DNA of 64,000 bases. It comes from Flammulina velutipes. Lineage: Eukaryota; Basidiomycota; Agaricomycetes; Agaricales; Physalacriaceae. Position 1 is the stretch's first letter, and each line of letters begins with the position of its first letter. Below, one piece after another: positions 34,399 to 46,515 of the stretch. The notes beneath the pieces are model-generated. The model ran no database searches and was not told where the DNA came from. It saw only the letters and a program-made list of their open reading frames with translations. Position numbers and translations under genes: made by a program. Location of the stretch: positions 1,674,001-1,738,000 of the forward strand of contig CM022378.1 of NCBI GenBank assembly GCA_011800155.1. The letters run 5' to 3'.

Positions 34399-36269
34399 GC
34401 GATACTGTCTCGAGGAGGAGGAGGATAGGAGTATTCATAAATTGTTCGTCGTATTACCTCGTTGTGTCTGATTAGAAGGCGGTTTACTCATGAATTCCGT
34501 TAGTATAATGAAGCTCGCTTGACAATGTACGAGTATCATGGGTCGATCCGACCCCTACCCCGTCAATCTAAACCGTAAAGCAACGAATCGGGATAAGCCT
34601 AGCACTATCAGTGCTGATTAGACATTTCAATGTATTGCGCGCGTCGTCGCCGATACCTCGTGCTTGGTTGAGGATATCAACCTGCTGTTGTCTACTCCGG
34701 GAGTAGCGGTCTGCTCTTCTGACCCTTCCATGATATCTCGAAGGCGATCAAAGGCATGAGGACGAGGGTGATTCCCGAGGAGGTAACTACTCAATCCTCA
34801 GTATCGCTATCGACACTGGTGACTTTGACGTTGTCGTAAACGATATTCAATCTATGGTATGTCATTCATTATTCAAAGCGGTCGGAACTTGGTGTTGGCG
34901 TTGGTGCTGGAGAGTCAAGAGACCGGCTGAATGACTATTGGCGTTGCATCTATCAACGTTGGTTGGTGGACTTGGAGCAGTATCGGCGGCGAGGGGGATG
35001 GGAATGAGATGAACTCGGATTAGGATCGCGGATCGCGGACTCGAGGATAAAGTGGGGACGCTACTACAGGACGCTACATGCAGATGATAGCGCAAATCGG
35101 ATTCGTGGGTCGAGCGTAGTAGGTTGTTTACACGTGTACGCTAGGGATACGTGCATGCACGCGGACGGAGAGGTCGATGGGATGTGGAAGGAAGAGTAAT
35201 ACTAATACGGGGGTCGTACGTCAGATAATCATCGGTCTGTTGCAAGTCCAAATAGTAAGATTAGGTTGCGTTTGCAGGATAGTAGCTACTTGCCATGACA
35301 CGTGTTGGGACGCAAGGCCTTTGCATGAGAAGCATATATGATGAATCATTCTTGAACGACATTGCAGCAATTCATGAATGAATGATTCAATGAAGTCTGA
35401 GCGGCCCGGAAGGGAGGTTCGAAATTCCGGCATTCTTGTAGTAAGATGGAGAAAGGGATTGTAATGATAGGCAGCGCGACGCATGGCTTTAGGTGTGTGG
35501 GCCTGGGCATGCATACAATCATTATCATACGTGAAGAGAGATGGCCCGAACACGAATGATATACGCGAATTAACCTCGGGCTACGCCGGGGGTATTGCTG
35601 TTGTAACTTGTAACAAGTTTACAGGTTAGCTATCGAACGGTCAAGACAGGGAAATCATATCGAGTAGAAGGAAACCATCTCATCGACATCGATGGGGAAG
35701 AATAGTGTATTTGGCAGAGCGGTGTTTCTGAATTAACATTAGAGAGAGGGTGCGAAGGTTGCAGTGCAAACTTGAATTGACAGTCGAGAGTATTATTTGG
35801 GCAGGCATGAGGAGACCAGGTTGTGTGTGTGAAAGTCCGACAAATGTCCTGAATTGCAAGAGATTCTCAAGGATGAAGGACAGCAACGTTATGGTGTCTA
35901 ATATAAAGCGGGGATCATGAAGGTCAAGAGGTCGTTGCGACGAAATGATGGAAAATGAAATTGAGCACGCTTCAGACACCGAAGACGCGATATTGAGGCA
36001 TTGAATGCAATGTTTTATTCCGACGCGCCTTGTTCGTACCGAAATGAGGGAGAGACAATGCCGTGCGTCAACGCCACAGAATAAACAAAGAGTAGCGTAC
36101 AATATCCAACAAAGAGATCGTATTGCCTGTCTGGGCGAGGACTGAAATTGGTGTGCAAAATAACCTAAAAATAAATATTATTTCTGAAAAATAAGACGCC
36201 CCCGATTGAGATCTGTATGTGATCGGGTCGATCAACCACCATATCGGGCCACGACCATGCGCGGTGATC
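34399..36269. other. Intergenic, no supported gene
   Basis: About 1.9 kb with only short frames on both strands. The left part will include the GlyRS 3' end. No domain, repeat family or RNA gene was recognised. Confidence 0.45.
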
Positions 36270-36277
36270 TATAAAAG
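36270..36277 (+). promoter_or_regulatory. TATA box of the small gene at 36403
   Basis: TATAAAAG 133 bases before the ATG, followed by a C/T-rich leader (ctcattttctttcctcacc). This arrangement is typical of a strongly expressed fungal promoter. Confidence 0.5.
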
Positions 36278-36402
36278 TTGAGCCAGCGTCCCTCATTTTC
36301 TTTCCTCACCGCCGTCCCAAACTGCACTTGCTCCAGCTAGCCAACGTTCGCCCAACGTTCCTACAACTCGCTATCTGCTTTACTTTCGTCCTTACTTTCG
36401 CC

Positions 36403-36886
36403 ATGTCTTCTCGCGACGCGCCCAAAGGCATTCCCTCCAACCTACTCGCTTTTCCAAGTCTTTCCTCTTCGTTGCACGCGCTGCCTCAAGCAACCAACCT
36501 CCAAAATGTGTCGCTGCACCCGAACATGTATGGCAAACTCGCGAGCGAGGCAAAGGTGCACTTCCTTCGTTATCGTACGAGGCGTTCGCTAAACATACCT
36601 TACAGCTTCAAAAGGCTCTGTCGCAAACCGCCGCCAAGGGCTCTCCCCAACCGTCTCCATATCCTACACGTCCAGTGCGTATACTACCCCACCACATCTC
36701 AACGCCGCTGACCCTGTCGGTTATTTCGTTATAGACAACACCTTCGTCGCAATGCTGTGATTCTTCTCACCTAATGATGCGCAAACCGGTACGTCTTTAC
36801 AGCTCCCCGCCGCCGTGGACCCCCATGGGTTTGGTGAGTCCAACTGTTGTCTGATGCGTGCATTATTGCAGCAAAAATCAAAATGA
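36403..36886 (+). CDS. Small unrecognised protein (111 aa)
   Basis: Four exons (36403-36555, 36606-36674, 36735-36833, 36872-36886), each a multiple of three and with GT/AG ends, give 111 aa. The sequence starts MSSRDAPKGIPSNLLAF, has a Leu/Ala/Gln-rich middle (LASEAK-LQKALSQTAAKGS) and a Pro/Ser-rich second half, and ends WTPMGL-QKSK. No signal peptide, membrane segment or known domain is visible. The TATA box and pyrimidine-rich leader suggest strong expression. If the last intron is not removed, the protein ends six codons later at a different stop. A regulatory or structural small protein is possible, but I do not recognise the family. Confidence 0.5.
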
Positions 36887-39800
36887 ACCGTCGCGTTCTT
36901 CCCCCTTTCCACTTCCTGTTTATATCGTTTTCGTTTCGGGACTTTGTAGACTAGGGCTCTGTCCACTAGTCTCCAGCTTCGCGCTGTACTCGTACTTAGC
37001 TTTCGTCGCTTTCGTCGTCACCTGGCATCCAGCATCATCATATAGACTACCATGCATGTTCCCTCTTCCTTATATTTCCTACATCTTTCGTTTTATCTTG
37101 GTTTCATTTGGGCTACTGTCACTTTCTCTACTGTATAATCGGGTACTTTACACTCTAGACATCTGCAGGCATTTGCAAATATTATTCGTCCGGCGGCTAT
37201 TCTTTGGGTTCTACTATGTCCGATTGTGACTTGCTACCGCGTCTCGCCTTTCGTAACTCATCTCCCTGACCACTGACGACAAACTGTACGACTTCTTTTA
37301 CTCCCGCTTGATAAGTACACGGGCGTCCAACTCTGTTACTCAAATGTTCGCCACTACCCGCTGAAACATACACTTACCCTCCGCCTGGTTCGCGTTGACC
37401 TCTTTCGTCGACGCGGGTCAATTACCACACTATCTTCGCTCCGTCCCGGTCCACTGAATCTCATGCATCCAGTGATTGCCTTTCCAAAGAAAGGCACTCA
37501 TCAAATTTCCATCCCGAAATCCCGAGCTCATGCACGCGTTCCCTTGGACACAGTACACGTTTGGCGGTGAAACCACCGCTCTTCGCACCGACAAGGCGGC
37601 GCGAAGCCCAAGCAGGGTTTCCCGCAGATTTGTCGTCATAATCACGTCGCCGCGCTGATATCTTCGGCCCACGTTACGGTTTCCTGCAGGTGTGATGAAC
37701 CCTCCTTTCAAATCTTATAGCACTTGGTCGCCGATTGAGCACATTTAGCGCGCTTTGAATCAGGCCCTTGACTGCCCTAGAGTTGTATTTTGCAAATCCT
37801 CTCCTCGACTATAGTCCTTAATTCCGCCACGCTACCTGAACTCTGCCCTGCATCAAGGTATGTGGCGTATGATATGCGTTCATTCTCCTGTCTCATTTCA
37901 ATAGACGAATAATGGCGTGAGAAGCCATTGACGCGTAGGATTCAAGTGACTTCACTTTGATGTAAGCCTGTCTCAACTGACCTTCGTCATGGCTGCGGCT
38001 TTCGACGCGTTTCTATTCTCTTCCACCATCGTCGACTTCGCGGGACTCCCCCATGACTATCGTGCATATGTCAGTTTCCAACACAGACTTCAAAGTGGGT
38101 CTACATGCATGCGACTCGCGCGAAGACTCGAGTTCTTTAGAGCATGCAACATGTCTTAACGCTACGTGTCCGACGTCTAACTTCGGGAAAGCAGACGCGT
38201 CCATATGTCTGATTTCCACTTCTCTCCCCGTCTGTGAATCTTCCAAGCCCGTCATCTCGTCTCCCCGCGTCGCACTGCCATCCACCCCCACCCTCCGCTG
38301 TTGATAACCTATCTAATTACCTGTCCCCACTCAGCAACTCTGACGCATCTCGGCCTGTTCCCAGTTCTTGTCAACAACTACCCAAGTCTCGACACGGAAA
38401 CCTCCGCCAGCGTCATATGGCGCCTTCCCCTTCGACTCTATGCTCGGACCCGTAATCTTCATGTTCCGAAACCTCGTGTCAGTGTCTTTGCTATACATTG
38501 ATGGACTCGGACATCTAGCCAGCGCTTGCAGATAGCGTATACACGTAAACGCGCCCAATCTCTATTCATCCCGAGGTTCTCATGATATTAACAGTGTATT
38601 CCATCCCGCCAGCTTGCTGGTGTATCTCCGTCTACTGCCAGTCTGCCGATGGCAAAGACACCTACTACAGTCTAGAGGAGATACCTACTCATTATATTCA
38701 CTTGTCAAATTCGAGGGTTCTTCTCTTCAACGCCCCCATCGTGTCTATATCTATCGACTTATTTCTTCCACATATGCTGGTTTGCTTCCCAAGTACTCCG
38801 GCCGATTACCTTTAGCCATTCATTCGCAGTTCACGACAAAGGATCGACTTAGGTATCACCAAACCGGTAGGATGGCGCAAGGCGGGAGGTGCCCTTACAC
38901 ACAGATAAACGTACACGCGTTCGCGGGTAGGGCAGGTCGTGCGTCACGCGTTGACATGGCGTCGACTCGGAGGATGTTGGGCAAGGGCATGGGCGAATCA
39001 TCACTTATTTGTGGCGTTGATCCTTTGTTCAGGTGTTCGAGCCTCGCCCTCCTGAGATTAACACAACACGCGAATGTAACGAGACAAGTAGGGAAGTGTT
39101 TCTTCCATAGCGACTCTGTCAGTGATGATTGAGGTCATTGTTAGGGAACTACTGACCATCCATCGTCATAGCTTAATGCATTTTGGCTCCGTGGACTTAT
39201 TACTACACGAGGACTCTCAAGGCCAAAGAGTGGACTTTGACCTTCGCTGAGTCTGTGAAGCCACCCCGTTTCTAGTTTCCATTCTACGGGCCTGATGGGC
39301 CGTATGATTTACTTCTCAAGCTCATTGTTCATCCTTCGTACCACGTTGGAGGGTGCTCATCGAATTCTGTCTTTGTTCCTACCTACCATTGTTCTACGAT
39401 CTCTTTAGGCAAAGATCACCTCGAAGCGCCGTACCGCTCAATTCGTACGTATTCTATTGCCCGGGCACTTCCTCGAATCTGGATCTTGAGTTAAGCTCAG
39501 GCACGTGCTAGCTTCTGTGGCGTGTATCCGGATTCTGGGCTTCTGGGCTTCCCAGGAGGGGAGGGAAGTCGCTATCCGTGCCGCGGGGTACTAGGGGGAA
39601 TGGCGACTTCGAGGGAACGGAAATGAACGTCTCGATAGCGGTTTCCGTACCAAAGCTTGTACCGTAGATGCGTGCTGCACTTCTGTTCGATGCTTCGTTC
39701 CACGTATAGCCCGCAAGTCCGATCTTGCCCAAACTTTGCTCATGGTCATCATCGGTGAGCCCAGATCGCGAGGAGAAACAGATTCAACTTAGGACTTAGA

Positions 39801-41757
39801 GCACCTAAGCACCTAAGTACTTAGGGCATCAACGGGGAAAGGTGTGTCATCCGACCGAGGATGCTTGGAATAGACGAGCAAGGCCTATGAATAAGTAAGT
39901 AAGTACCTCTGAATTACGATGAATCTTTCAACATACCGCATCGGACAATTCGGGCCGTGAGCAACTTGCAATGCGAGCGTGGAAAGACCAGAACAGTTAT
40001 TGGTATATCTCGTCCTAGCTTGACATTGCGGCTGGAGGATAATGAGACCATCAATGGCCGTTACATAGTTCAATACAGTTCCAGTTATCGGTGAACAGAC
40101 TGGTAGTCGAAATGCCGCAACCAAAACGCCTTCAAGAATCCAAGTTGGCGTACGCCGATACCCTTCCGCCCTTATCAGTAGATATTTGACAGCATGAACG
40201 GAACACGATTCACAGACCGCCACACCGCTAGTAGATCTAGAGAAGAGTGAGCATCGGGAAGGCGTACGTACCTATTTTTTCAAGAAGACCCACCTCGAGC
40301 TCGAATTAGAAGAAACGCGCCGAACTGGATCTAAATCTAAGTGCCTCTCGTCCAGTGGGCGCGAGATAAACAAATTGCTACTTCGAGAGGGATTTGCGTC
40401 ATCGACGGCGTGGTCGGAGCCCTGCTCGTCGCTGTTCTCGTGTCTGCTTCAGCATTGATTAGCAACAGAATCTCACAACGACGATCGCTTTAGCAGACGC
40501 GAGACGAAGCTAGCGATACTCACACCGAACAGGCCGAGCTAATTGTGTCACTCAGCCACCCGCAGCTCTTGGAACTCGTGAGCTGCATCGTGCGTCTCGC
40601 ACAAAGTCCGCTCCTAAAACATCAAGTCAATTGATTATCACCCACGGACGGAGACCAGTGGGGCAAACCGAAGTCCAAGCTGCATTGATGAGGCCGGAAT
40701 TGGCACTCTGAGTCGCGGCCGCGCCACTGCAGGGTATCAGGAAGCAGATCCGCCACGTCTCGTCGAAATAGACACAACGGCAGATTGAAGCACGTACCCT
40801 TACATACGTATGCGTCATCGTCACCTAAACATGAAACTTCCCCACCGGAAGTATTGTCGGAAGATCGAATGTTGCCCCACAGATTGTAGCAACTGTACCG
40901 GAGGAAGAACAGAGACGGATCCGTATGTGGGCGAGGTAGGAGATCAACTGACTACGGGCGCGCCTACCGGTGTACATACCCCACCTAGTCTTTGTTCTAA
41001 AGGGTCAACACGGATTATAGTCAGCAGTTCTTTGAACGAGGATCATTCGTCGGTGTTTGCTTATTTCCCCGCTGACCGCCAGGCGGGGCTTTAACGACAG
41101 CCGTCGCATTCGTCGGGGAAACAGGTCATGTGTAGATCCCAAGACTTATGTAGGACCTGGACATAATGCACTAAGCTTAAGGCTTGATGGAAAATAAGTT
41201 GGGGATAATAACTGACCATCGCAGAAGCCTGCTGTGAAGAACTTTGCATCCGGAGAAAAAAGACGCATCGTGGCGGGCCCTTTAGTGACGCTAGAGCTTT
41301 GTTGTACAGGGGTAGTTAATTGACGAAATATAGACCCGTGGGCAACTAAGTTCCCTGGTGGGGCAGTGAGGATGTAGTAGCAGTAGCGCAGAAAGTACGG
41401 CAGACGGCGGATGCAGGATAAATTCCGTAGATCAACACTTCTATGATACATCGGAGGCAGCGCTGTGGCGTATATCAGTATCTCGAAATCCCGAAACATC
41501 ATCGACAACTTACCTGATATCTACCCAGATATTGGTTACGCCGTCCGACTTGGGTTGGGCGCAACGGTCACATGGACTCGACTCGAGGATTGGAGTACGG
41601 AACCCGGTCCAAGACGTTAACAATGAAAACAGGAAATAAATTAGATTGCTGGGCTGGGCTACATTGATTTGCTTGTCGTCCACGGGATTACGTTCGCCAC
41701 ATAAGTAGTAAGTTACAGTGTTAGAGACAGATGCCGGGTTTGTCGTTCTCGGAAAAG
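36887..41757. other. Gene-poor region
   Basis: About 4.9 kb without a gene I can support. The first 350 bases are pyrimidine-rich and may be a long 3'-UTR. Around 39790-39900 are short direct repeats (ACCTAAG... and GTAAGTAAGTA). Minus-strand frames at 39508-39732, 39885-40223 and 41146-41508 have no ATG-plus-domain support. They could be exons of a rapidly evolving gene, but I could not join them. Confidence 0.4.
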
Positions 41758-42348
41758 TTAACCCCAAGCTGCTAGCGTACTGGATCACGGTGAGGGTTGT
41801 GTAAAGGAGTCAAATGGATTGCGCTGACCTGTAATTTACTATCAAATGACCTTCGGTTGCGAATGACTGTAGGCGGTCGATCATCAGCACTCAGTTAAAT
41901 GGACAGGAGAACGAGACGAGCCTTGAAGAGATTCGAGACCGTGTCATCTGGTGCAGGAGAGAACGCGAGGTTGATGTAAGTGTACTAAAGATACTCCAGT
42001 TCAGCGGTGATTAACCATCTAAGCGTAACATGGACGTACCAGCGGGTCTCCCTGCTTCCACTGCAGCTCCTTCCGCAGAAACTGGATGACCGCTTGGAAG
42101 CGATTCGACGATGTTATCTTGAAGAAGTTTTGTCGCATTATTGGGGCGTTTCCGACGGCCTTGAAGCGTACAATGACTGTAAGACGGAGATGGGCTTGCT
42201 GCTCGCTGGTTGAGTTGGAATTTGACTCACCTTTCTCGGAATCTTTCTTCCTATACGTCGCTAATGCTTTGACAGCTTCTTGTGCTGTCTCCGAAGGTGC
42301 GTCTGGGTTCGCCCATGGATGTGAAGGTCGTTCTGTAGTATCCGACAT
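41758..42348 (-). CDS. ATG12: Ubiquitin-like autophagy protein Atg12
   Basis: Ubiquitin-like modifier joined to Atg5 by Atg7 and Atg10; the conjugate drives Atg8 lipidation at the autophagosome. Four exons (42348-42040, 41984-41922, 41866-41829, 41779-41758) give 143 aa. Residues about 1-50 are a variable lead; the core then reads VIVRFKAVGNAPIMRQNFFKI, FQAVIQFLRKEL, YINLAFSPAPDDTVSNLFK, FATEGHLIVNYS, and ends AAWG. The C-terminal Gly is the conjugation residue and is not followed by any extension, as in other Atg12 proteins. The second intron appears to start with GC instead of GT (AAG/gctcgt...ctacag), because using the nearest upstream GT would delete the conserved VSNLFK. The last exon is only 22 bases. 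Confidence 0.93.
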
Positions 42349-42804
42349 GAATGTACAAGACAGATTAGAACCCTAACCTTACCAGGTGGCGCACCCTAAA
42401 GTCCGCTTTTCTCACGCTAATTGTGGACCCATTCTAGTCGGCCTCTTTCTTGCTCTTCTTCAAACTATGTTGCCCTGTTTGGGTCGGTGATATGCTGGGA
42501 ATCCTTCAGAGCCTTCTTGCGCTCTCACACTGTTCACCGCGACGGCGGCGCAGGGCTGTTGGGACCTGACTCTCCTTACAATGTGCGACCATTCTTTCAA
42601 TAAATAGGGCGACGATAAGACTCTGAATCGCTGCTTTCTTTGAACGCCGTGCTCTGATTCTTACGTTCGCTGAAGGCGGACATGGACTTCGGTGGCTTTG
42701 AGATAGCTGGTACTGGTGTTATCCTTACCGGCAATTGCAGGCACTATACGATTTATTTGTACATTCCGTTGGCTAAATGTCCTCGAGGCATTATTACTGT
42801 AGGC

Positions 42805-43610
42805 TTAGTTGTTTCCTCCACCGTACTTCTTGAATCCCTCCCTCAACCCGTCTCCGATCTTGTCAGCAGTGTTCTCGTCCTGAAACAACGTTAGAATCGA
42901 TGGCGAAGCAAGCTGCTCTGAAGTTGACTCACCAAGTTGTACCCAGCTTTCTTAGCCGCAAAATCGACGCCCTTGTCTACCCAATCGTCACTCTTCTTGG
43001 CTTTGTCCGATCCATACTCCGTAGACTGCGAGTTGGAGTTGGAGTTGGAGTTGGAGTTGCCCGACGAGCCGTATGAGTTGCTCTCAGTCTTGTTGCCAGA
43101 TCCGTACGACGAAGAGTCGTTATCACGACCAGAGGATGAGTTGTTGCCTCCGTACGTGTTGGACGACGACGTGTTGGATGAGTCGCGATCCGTGTTGGAG
43201 GACGCGGTGTTGGATGAGCGATCGTTATCGCCATAAGTGTTGGATGAGGAAGTGTTCGACGAACGTTCGTTGTCACGTCCTCCGCCATACGACGATGAGT
43301 TGGTGTTGGTGTTGGATGATGAGCGATCGCTGTCGCGACCTCCGCTTCCGTACGAAGAAGAGTTGTTGTCGTTGTCTCCGCCGTACGAGGAGGAGTTGGT
43401 GTTAGAGTTGTTGGAGGAGGAAGAACGATCGTTGTCGCCGTACGAGGAAGTGGTGGTAGCACGAGCGGAGGAGTCATTGCCGTATGACGAAGAGTTGTTG
43501 GAAGACTCGCGATCTCCACCGCCGTAGGTGTTGGACGAATCCTCGTTGCGGGAGGAGTTCGAGTTGTCGTTCGAGCCGTAGGAATCGGAGTTGTTGTTGT
43601 TGTATGACAT
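42805..43610 (-). CDS. Ser/Asn/Tyr/Gly-rich low-complexity protein with conserved C-terminal helix
   Basis: Two exons, 43610-42933 and 42879-42805, give 250 aa. Residues 1 to about 200 consist almost only of Ser, Asn, Gly, Tyr, Asp, Arg and Thr in irregular repeats of the type SSNTYGG(D)NDRSSS; this part is disordered and prion-like. The last 50 residues change to a charged helical segment, KKSDDWVDKGVDFAAKKAGYNL-DENTADKIGDGLREGFKKYGGG, similar in style to the tails of many small fungal stress- or development-related proteins. The tail is conserved-looking and split by the only intron (gtgagt...tttcag). No catalytic motif is present. A phase-separating or stress-protective role is a guess based on composition. 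Confidence 0.75.
43031..43059. repeat. TTGGAG hexamer tandem repeat
   Basis: About five in-frame copies of a TTGGAG unit on the plus strand. On the coding (minus) strand they encode an alternating Asn-Ser run in the low-complexity protein. Likely length-variable. Confidence 0.8.
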
Positions 43611-45594
43611 GATGAGATATGGATGGGGGGAAAGTCCAGTCGTTCGCGTCGACCTTTATACTTTCGTGGAGGATAGGGGATGACGTCGACGGGACAGCTG
43701 TCATTTGAATCAAATGGCCGGTCCACCTCCATGCACCCTCTCAATTTTTGGGCCTTATGACGAGCTTTTCTGTTCCGCGTACATTGTTCTGTTCATCATG
43801 GCTGAGCATAATTGCGACTTTCCCCACCATACAGGAATAGTTTCATTGCCGAAGGATGCCTGAAGACGCGCCACACTGGCTGCGCGGGCTGGGAGGAGCT
43901 CCGAAACCGACAATTCATCAATCCAGGATGACGTCGTCCGTTTCTACGGACACGTTCGTCCTGAGGCGGTGGAGGTCAAGCCCAATTTCCAGGAGACTAG
44001 CGCGAAAGATGGACAGCGATAATGACAAGGACGTAGATGGATTTCCTAAATCATCGCTGTGCGTAGCAGGGCCATCGTAGAAAAGACGGGGGCGGCCAAC
44101 ACGAACACCGTGAGGCGGGCATCTGAAGCAGGACGGCTGTCATGAAATTAGTACGGTAAGCTCTTGGACCTGCTCAAACCGGTGCTCACAGGCGTGGACA
44201 GAGTGGCAAGAATTTCATCCAGCAGCTCTAGGCCTACAAATTGTGAGTCATCTAGTAGAAGCAACAGTCACCGGCAGTGCTGACCTTGATCTTGGACAGG
44301 CTGCGCGTTCCACCTTTCACAGATGCTGGTATCCAACGTTGAAACCGACGAAACCAAAAGGATCGGAACGATAATCGACAAGCTCTCCTCCGCGAAACCT
44401 CTCGTCGAAACTATTCCTAACGAACCGAACATCGTACGAGGCTAGCACTCAACAGGACATGCGTCAGGTGGAGGATCCTGGATTCAGGATTTCCTAGGCT
44501 CGATCTCCTGCGTTGACATCGTCCGGCGTCGGCCATACCAGGATCAACCGTCAAACTGCATTCTCGCTATCCTAGGATTCGGGAACTGGGATGTCCAAGG
44601 GATGGACGTGCCGTAACGCGTATTTCGTGTGAAGAGAGTGCGGTTGGAAAGAGGGAGCCAGATCCCGAGCGTCTTCGACAAGGGGTTCCATAGATTGAAG
44701 AAGACAGGACTCCTGTAGCATAGGGGACAGGCGTAGTGTGAGGAGTGGGGGAGCGCCATCAAGTTTATAAATGGACGCGTCTTGAAGATATTATTGCACG
44801 GCAACGTTGCGACTTGAAGGAGGCACGAACCACTCTGCCTGCTCGAATTGTGGTCAGTAAGAGAGACCCGTCGTGTGCAGGTATAGCTAACCTTTGAATC
44901 TCATTGAAACTAATACCAACGTTAACTCATTTGTCCGGTTTGAAGGTCCTAGCCCTCCGTCTTACCTCAACGGAGGGCCAAAATTGCGTTCCTTTATACA
45001 CTCGATCATAGGGTGGACACCGCCAATAACGCTGGTAGACCACAATTATTCATTCGTCGGAGAGGTGGGTTGTCGTGTGGTGCGGGGGGCGTGTCTACGT
45101 TCGATGTCGGTAACGGGATAAGGCCAAACGAGCTCATTCTCATCGAAGAAGAGTTGAAAAGCCCAGCGAGGAGGCTTTCAAATTGAGGGACAAGATATCT
45201 AGATACTGCGAAAAGGCATAAGACGACGCTTGAGATACAGGCAACGAGATCACATACTGCCTGAGTCTGCCTCCCTAAGGTATACTCGTTGCTCCGTGAA
45301 AAGTCATATCCACTGTAGCCGTAACATCGTTCCATGATTGTCAAAGCTATCTGTCCGGTCGGTGTGATAGCAGTTCTTTCCCTTAATTACGTAGGCCAGT
45401 GAAATGTCCGCCGAAGGAAAGCAGGAACCGTTGACTACGATAAAGTTGATAGAAAGGATGTCCGGCATTTGCCGGATCTGTTCAACAACCTGAGATTTGA
45501 GTTTAAAGAGAGAATGTCCAATCGCGCTACGCATTCAGAGGTGAACAACGGGTCTTCTTGGGTACAGCACTCAGGTTGCGCAAATGGTGTATAT
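43611..45594. other. Intergenic, includes a duplicated block
   Basis: About 2 kb without a supported gene. The right part (about 45140-45540) resembles the region 46690-47060, as noted under findings. A minus-strand frame at 44544-44804 has no recognised domain. Confidence 0.45.
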
Positions 45595-46472
45595 TCAAAG
45601 AAATACGGTCTCTATCCCATTGTCTGACGTGACAGTGGTTAAACTCGATCCGTAATAGCTCTTCCTCTTGTAGTCATTGGTGACTACGCCAGACTCGTCG
45701 GCCAGATACAGCTGTACAAAGTCGACTGACTTCTTTGGATCATCGCACCTCCATACGTTAGCGCCGACAATTTTCGCTCCACCGTACACTCGAGGCGCAG
45801 AAACCTTGAGTGTATCCAGGAAGTAGCTTAGTTGTAGTGGGTTGAGACGAACTAAGTTAAAAGGGGTCAAGAATGAACGTACAACAAAATTGAAAAGATG
45901 CACTTACAACCCAACTGGGAAACACAGGTGAACCGCTGCAGCGTCAATTTGTTCGCGGAGATTAGGGTGTTGAGAATTGGAGATTCCTGACGACGCCTGC
46001 ATAGGGCGAACGCATTGGGGTCGTGGAGTTCCAGCTCAGTCAAACCCAGACAAGTATCGGAGATCCATGGTGCGACCATTTTATCACAGCCCACCAGTTT
46101 AAGACTCCGGAGGTGTGGTAGAATCGCTGATAGGCGAGGCAGGTCGACCGGGCGCTCGAGAGAGTTGCAGTGATAACAGAAGTCAAAGACGACGGTGAGC
46201 GACCGGGTGTTGGGAAAGTGGGAGAGCGCAGCTGCGATGTCGGCAATTTCGGCGAGCGAGCTTTCGTATTGCAGGTTGACGGTGAGGGAAGTAACCCTTG
46301 TGTGGCGCCGTTTGGGTTTGCGGATTCGACGATGGCTGATGTTAATGCTGACATCGGTCAAGAAGTTTTCTGTCTGACGAGTGATGCGCTTGGATGAGCT
46401 ATCCATGTGTAGGGCACGGCTGATGATGGAGGTCTTGTAAATGGAAACGGGGATGGTGGTGGTTGAAGACAT
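45595..46472 (-). CDS. LRR-like protein, copy 1 of a tandem-type pair
   Basis: Two exons, 46472-45908 and 45851-45595, give 273 aa. It starts MSSTTTIPVSIYKTSIISRAL and contains leucine-rich-type segments (VTSLTVNLQYESSL, HFPNTRSLTVVFDF, LPHLRSLKLVGC, CLGLTELELHD) with no visible F-box. The closest relative is the gene at 49100-49985, with the same exon structure and intron position (QLG/FRLNPLQL here, DHG/FPLNLSQL there). The C-terminal part has a VxLVQLYLAD-like strand. It probably derives from an F-box/LRR gene and has lost or never had the F-box. Function unknown. A TATA box lies 36 bases before the ATG, so the leader must be very short. Confidence 0.65.
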
Positions 46473-46507
46473 GGTTGTAAGTAAAGTTTTAGTGGATGGG
46501 GCTTCAT

Positions 46508-46515
46508 TATTTATA
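46508..46515 (-). promoter_or_regulatory. TATA box of LRR-like copy 1
   Basis: TATAAATA followed directly by ATGAAGCCC, 36 bases before the start codon used. The same arrangement is present in copy 2. Translation from the nearer ATG would be out of frame here. Confidence 0.55.

Noticed and set aside
35400..35445. Possible tRNA B-box (GGTTCGAAATTCC)
   Set aside because: Two extra bases break the T-arm pattern and no A-box or cloverleaf partner lies at the right distance.
37989..38160. Plus-strand frame starting MAAAFDAFLF
   Set aside because: Only about 57 codons, no splice partner or domain; likely chance.
39508..41508. Possible multi-exon membrane protein on the minus strand
   Set aside because: Open pieces exist but have no ATG-plus-splice path and no family motif; hydrophobic stretches alone are not enough.
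43237..43527. Acidic Leu/Glu-rich frame on the plus strand
   Set aside because: It is the antisense shadow of the Ser/Asn/Tyr-rich protein; its composition follows directly from that repeat.
46472..46507. Start codon ATGAAGCCC just after the TATA box of LRR-like copy 1
   Set aside because: It is out of frame with the gene and too close to the TATA box to be in the transcript.
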